Assembly: GCA_013619125.1 (NCBI GenBank)
Contig: JABXKS010000101.1
Coordinates: 1 to 44,266, forward strand
DNA from: Clostridiales bacterium
Lineage (GTDB): Bacteria; Bacillota; Clostridia; Tissierellales; GPF-1
Direction: 5' to 3'
Length of the DNA stretch: 44,266 nucleotides
A program made the translations under genes and the position numbers. Below the pieces are notes generated by a model. That model was not told the origin of the DNA. It saw nothing but the letters and a program-made list of their open reading frames with translations, and did no database searches. Below, one piece after another: positions 40,934-44,266 of this stretch (position 1 is the stretch's first letter; every line of letters begins with the position of its first letter).

Positions 40934-40985
40934 TCCCTGCAGGAGTGTTAATTCATTTTGATTATAAGAGAGCGAGATATAAACT

Positions 40986-41735
40986 ATGTTTGATTTTAAA
41001 GAGAAAACAATTATTGTTACAGGCGCAGCCCAGGGAATTGGGAAAGAAACTGCAAAGGGCATCGTTGAAGGTGGCGGTGATGTTATCATCCTTGATCTGA
41101 ACAGTGAAAAAGGAGAAGCGACAGCTAAAGAGTTTAATGGTCATGCAACATTCTATAAGATTGATCTTGGTGACTGCAAAAACTGCAGAGAAGTCATAAA
41201 TACCGTTTGTGCTGAACATGATAAAATTGACGGCTTGATCAATGTAGGTGGCATCATTTCTAAAGCAAAATTCGAAGATATCTCGGATGAGGAATGGGAA
41301 CGAACGATTAGAATCAATTTAACAGGAACTTATAGTACCTGCAGCGAAATCTATCCATACTTCATGAAAAATGGCGGGGGAAGAATCGTCAACGTATCGT
41401 CCGTTGCTGGAAAAATTGGTGGTGGATTATTGGGCACTGCTGCTTATGCATCAAGTAAAGCTGGGGTAAATGGACTAACGAAAGCCATCGCAAAAGAAGG
41501 TGGAAAATACGGAATTAGTTGTAATGCAGTATGCCCGTCTTTCACTCATACTGCTATGACCAAGTCATTGGCAGAAGATAAAGAAAAAAATGATTTGATT
41601 ATTAATATGATTCCTCTTCGAAGAGCGGCGGAACCCTATGAAATCGCTCAAATGATTTTATTCTTTGCAAGCGATGCAGCAAGTTTCGTCAATGGTGAAA
41701 TTGGCGACTGCGACGGTGGGATTGTTCTAGATTAG
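40986..41735 (+). CDS. SDR family NAD(P)-dependent oxidoreductase
   Basis: 249 residues. The cofactor motif TGAAQGIG (12-19), the strand INVGGI (85-90, where NNAG is usual), catalytic S138/S139, Y154 and K158 in YASSK, and the typical C-terminal GEIGDCDGGIVLD are present. D37 after the second strand suggests NAD(H) rather than NADP(H). Its partner KdgT-type gene follows after 10 bp. KduD-type 2-deoxy-gluconate or ketodeoxyuronate dehydrogenases look alike, so sugar-acid oxidation or reduction is the best guess. The ribosome binding site is weak (GAGCGAG). Confidence 0.92.
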   Translation: MFDFKEKTIIVTGAAQGIGKETAKGIVEGGGDVIILDLNSEKGEATAKEFNGHATFYKIDLGDCKNCREVINTVCAEHDKIDGLINVGGIISKAKFEDISDEEWERTIRINLTGTYSTCSEIYPYFMKNGGGRIVNVSSVAGKIGGGLLGTAAYASSKAGVNGLTKAIAKEGGKYGISCNAVCPSFTHTAMTKSLAEDKEKNDLIINMIPLRRAAEPYEIAQMILFFASDAASFVNGEIGDCDGGIVLD

Positions 41736-41745
41736 GAGAAAAAAT

Positions 41746-42720
41746 ATGACTACTACAAAAAAAGGTTTTAAAATTCCTCGAATTCCTGGCGATTTAATTA
41801 TCTACCCCATGGTTATTGGAGTGGTATTAAATTCTTTTATCCCTCAATTTCTAAATATGGGTGGATTCTTAACAGCCATAAAAGGCGGTACTGCGGCACT
41901 CGTGGGCATCTTCTTGTTCTTCTTGGGTGCTAGCTTGGATATTCGTTCAACACCTCAAGCTATCAAAAGAGGTGGCATTGTCATTGTGACAAAGGTATTG
42001 GCTTCAGTGGGACTTGGCTTGCTGGTTGCCTTCGTGTTTAAGGATAATTTCTTTGGATTGTCTTCCCTTGCCATCATTGGTGGCGTTTCAGTAGCAAATA
42101 ACGCACTATACTCTGGCATCACAGCAGAATATGGTACCGATGCTGAAAAAGGAGCCGTTGGCATTACCATTTTGTCCGTTGGACCAATCGTTACAATGAT
42201 TGCCCTTTCATCTGCTGGTTTGGCATCCATTTCAATCTGGTCCATTATTGGATGCATTTTACCGCTTGTTTTGGGGATCGTCTTGGGTGCTGCATTCTCA
42301 TACTTAAAAGAAATTTTATCCGTATGTTATCCAGGATGCATTATCGTTGTCGGCTTTGCTTTGGGTGCAAACATGAGTTTTGCTCAATTATTCCAAGGCG
42401 GTGTTCAAGGAATCTTATTGGGAGTTATTTCATCCGTGGTTATTGGAGCAATCACCATTATGATGGATAAGATTACCGGAGGTACTGGTGTTGCTGGTGC
42501 TGCAATTTCTTCCAACGCAGCAAGTGGTGTCGCCAATCCTGCGGCATTGGCAGCTGTTGATCCTGCTTTTGCAGCCATTGCCCCCATTGCGACTTCTCAA
42601 ATCGCAGCCTCTGTTATCCTCACCGCATTTTTAGCTCCATTAATCACCGGTTGGGTTCATAAGAGAAATCTAAAAAAACTGGACAACACAAAAGTAAATA
42701 CAAAAAAAGTTGCCGCTTAA
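41746..42720 (+). CDS. 2-keto-3-deoxygluconate permease family transporter
   Basis: 324 residues, about ten helices, with the KdgT pattern: PRIPGDLIIYPMVIGVVLNSFIPQ, GFLTAIKGGTAALVGIFLFFLGASLDIRSTP, GGVSVANNALYSG and AISSNAASGVANPAALAAVDPAF. KdgT imports keto-deoxy sugar acids from pectin or uronate breakdown with H+. No KdgK or KdgA is in the window, so the substrate may be a relative of KDG. It follows the SDR gene by 10 bp with GGAG upstream and ends before a long hairpin. Confidence 0.93.
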   Translation: MTTTKKGFKIPRIPGDLIIYPMVIGVVLNSFIPQFLNMGGFLTAIKGGTAALVGIFLFFLGASLDIRSTPQAIKRGGIVIVTKVLASVGLGLLVAFVFKDNFFGLSSLAIIGGVSVANNALYSGITAEYGTDAEKGAVGITILSVGPIVTMIALSSAGLASISIWSIIGCILPLVLGIVLGAAFSYLKEILSVCYPGCIIVVGFALGANMSFAQLFQGGVQGILLGVISSVVIGAITIMMDKITGGTGVAGAAISSNAASGVANPAALAAVDPAFAAIAPIATSQIAASVILTAFLAPLITGWVHKRNLKKLDNTKVNTKKVAA

Positions 42721-42731
42721 TCAAATATAAA

Positions 42732-42781
42732 AGCTAACACCAAAGAAAAACTCACGCCAGTGAGTTTTTCTTTGGTGTTAG
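42732..42781. terminator. Long hairpin terminator after the KdgT-type gene
   Basis: A perfect inverted repeat of more than 20 bp per arm (GCTAACACCAAAG... with ...CTTTGGTGTTAGC) and a 4-nt loop. It is unusually long for a terminator and lies between convergent genes (KdgT-type on plus, helicase on minus). Confidence 0.7.
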
Positions 42782-42825
42782 CCGATTCCCTCAAGTTCAG
42801 AAAAAATTTGATTTTTGTATTCGAC

Positions 42826-44266
42826 CTAGACTACTTTTACTACCTGATTCGATTCTTGGAAGATTCTTTTCGGCATGCCCGCTTCCAGTTCATAGACAAT
42901 GCTAATCGGTTTTGAACCCCGGTCGCTTTGAATCCTGGCCAATCCCAAGCATCGATACGGCAGGGTATGTCGGTTTCCATCATCTCTGCTTTCACGAACA
43001 AACAATAGTACCCGCAATCCATTTTCCATCTGTTTTAAATACCTTTTCCCAGTAGGACTTGTACGCGATGTTCGGCTCTGCGATTGCCAATGAAATAACG
43101 TTTCACTGATCGCATAATCCTCATACAAAGTTGATTCCTTATAGTCCGAACTCGACTTTTTCAAGGTAATGAAGAATAAATCTGCATGATACTCCGATAC
43201 ATACTTAACTCCCTCACGGAATGGTGCCATTCGTTCTTCTGTATGGATCCCGAATGCAGTCAAGACTTGTGCCGTTGTATAACAAGCATGCAATTCAAGT
43301 GGGATTTCTTCTTCGAGTTGAATTTTTTTGGGTAAATGATCAATCTGATCTTTGCGATACCACAGAAGTTCCATCATCTCATTTCGAATATCCGGATTTG
43401 CAGCGATAAACGCCTTCATATATGCATGGCTATCCTGCTTTGGTGCAGCATTATAAAATGTATAGTACAGCATCAGAAGCATGCGTTGCTCTCTTTGATT
43501 CGGCATAACGGGATCATTCAAATAAGACAACAGAAAGTTGATCCATTCCAAAGAATCCAAATCGCCAAGCTTGCTCATTCCCGCCTTCCAAACCCTCAAC
43601 GATTCGTAGTCACGGTTCTTGCTGATTAAATGCTCTTTTGTAAACCGTAACTCCATTAAGGTAGTCGATTTATACAATTGATCAAGGGACAATTGAAAGT
43701 GTGCGAGGAAATTGCCGACTGTTAAAGGCAGCGAAGATTCAAATTTGAAATTCTCTGCATATCGCCGCAGATTGGTAATATTTAAGTACGTGGTTGCCAG
43801 ATTATCCAACACCCTTTCCTTTGCAACACGTTCCAACTGAATATAGCAATTCCGTGGAACCGAAGGAAATTCAGCTTCCAATTCTTTTTTCATGGAATGC
43901 TTGGTTCTTCCAATCATCACAGAAAACTTCTTCCGGTAATCGTACTGCTTATGCGCCTGACCAATAAAATCCAACACCGTTACAACTTCCTTCTCTTCAG
44001 ACAATCGAAGACCTCGACCGAGCTGTTGAATGAAGACTGTAGAAGACTCTGTTGGACGCAGAAAAAGCACGGTATTCACTTCCGGTATATCGACGCCCTC
44101 ATTGTACAAATCGACAACAAAAATGAATCGCACATTGCCCTTAACCAATTGTTTCTTCGCTTGATTACGCAGATCCCATGGAGAGTCTGAATCCAAATGA
44201 ATGGAAGGAATCCCCGCTTGATTAAAGTACTGGCTCATAAATGCCGCATGGGCTTTATTCACACAG
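42826..44266 (-). CDS. Superfamily 2 DNA/RNA helicase with DUF3427 tail, N-terminus cut by window edge
   Basis: About 480 residues are visible and the frame is open at the right edge, so the start and the N-terminal nuclease/helicase 1 parts lie outside. Helicase motifs V and VI are seen: DLYNEGVDIPEVNTVLFLRPTESS and QQLGRGLRLSEEK, with LDFIGQAHKQY after. The C-terminal 180 residues (ISETLFHWQSQSRTSRTSPTGKRY to RIQSDRGSKPISIVYEL) match DUF3427, the tail of helicases often preceded by a PLD-type nuclease. Such proteins occur in DNA repair and defence islands. Whether the nuclease is present cannot be seen. Confidence 0.88.
   Translation of the reverse strand, partial: CVNKAHAAFMSQYFNQAGIPSIHLDSDSPWDLRNQAKKQLVKGNVRFIFVVDLYNEGVDIPEVNTVLFLRPTESSTVFIQQLGRGLRLSEEKEVVTVLDFIGQAHKQYDYRKKFSVMIGRTKHSMKKELEAEFPSVPRNCYIQLERVAKERVLDNLATTYLNITNLRRYAENFKFESSLPLTVGNFLAHFQLSLDQLYKSTTLMELRFTKEHLISKNRDYESLRVWKAGMSKLGDLDSLEWINFLLSYLNDPVMPNQREQRMLLMLYYTFYNAAPKQDSHAYMKAFIAANPDIRNEMMELLWYRKDQIDHLPKKIQLEEEIPLELHACYTTAQVLTAFGIHTEERMAPFREGVKYVSEYHADLFFITLKKSSSDYKESTLYEDYAISETLFHWQSQSRTSRTSPTGKRYLKQMENGLRVLLFVRESRDDGNRHTLPYRCLGLARIQSDRGSKPISIVYELEAGMPKRIFQESNQVVKVV

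Noticed and set aside
1-44266. CRISPR arrays, tRNA or rRNA genes, insertion sequences or phage genes
   Set aside because: No repeat-spacer pattern, cloverleaf, transposase or structural phage gene was seen by reading; a computed search would be needed to exclude degenerate ones.

Overview
The window looks like chromosome from a low-to-mid GC Gram-positive anaerobe, most likely of the class Clostridia. The grounds are strong AGGAGG-type ribosome binding sites, many U-tailed intrinsic terminators, a T-box leader, a yybP-ykoY riboswitch, single-gene polar amino-acid ABC modules, BceAB-type exporters, an EFR1-type ferredoxin and RtcB. The species cannot be named from sequence alone. No rRNA, tRNA, CRISPR array, insertion sequence or prophage was seen. 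About 40 of some 47 genes lie on the minus strand.

Positions 1-6200: a MATE exporter cut by the left edge, an FNR-like oxidoreductase, a GNAT-hexapeptide acetyltransferase fusion, then a compact redox locus. That locus has a stand-alone lipoate-ligase C-terminal domain, a dihydrolipoamide dehydrogenase with its own lipoyl domain, an AhpD-like CxxC protein and a MarR regulator. A near-consensus promoter with a perfect 8-bp inverted repeat on its -10 box precedes the AhpD-like gene. I infer a MarR-controlled lipoamide-to-AhpD electron relay. This is the best candidate here for an uncharacterised system.

Positions 6200-17200: an operon of methyltransferase, metallophosphoesterase lipoprotein, alpha/beta hydrolase and DUF1835 protein; an amino-acid ABC transporter behind a T-box leader; an MFS transporter and M20 peptidase; an AraC/GyrI regulator and a membrane-anchored hydrolase.

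Positions 17200-25240: a second MATE exporter, then a tight minus-strand run of glycosyltransferase, cyclase-family hydrolase, NUDIX hydrolase, cN-I 5'-nucleotidase, guanylate-kinase-like protein and ThyX-like protein, which is enriched in nucleotide chemistry. Next comes a CaCA-family cation exchanger under a convincing yybP-ykoY (Mn2+) riboswitch with its own terminator, and a DUF4184 membrane protein.

Positions 25240-37960: a BceAB-like ABC exporter, an RtcB RNA ligase, a flavodoxin-fold protein and a MarR gene that both look truncated at their junction, a divergent cyclase-like gene with an operator between -35 and -10, a CorA channel, an EFR1 ferredoxin, a TPR protein, an AAA ATPase, two membrane proteins and a serpin lipoprotein with an unusual CxxC reactive loop.

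Positions 37960-44266: a 560-bp AT-rich spacer with pyrimidine tracts, a BASS-family transporter, a PucR/CdaR-type regulator, an SDR dehydrogenase and a KdgT-type sugar-acid permease (a probable carboxylate or sugar-acid use locus), and a helicase with a DUF3427 tail cut by the right edge.
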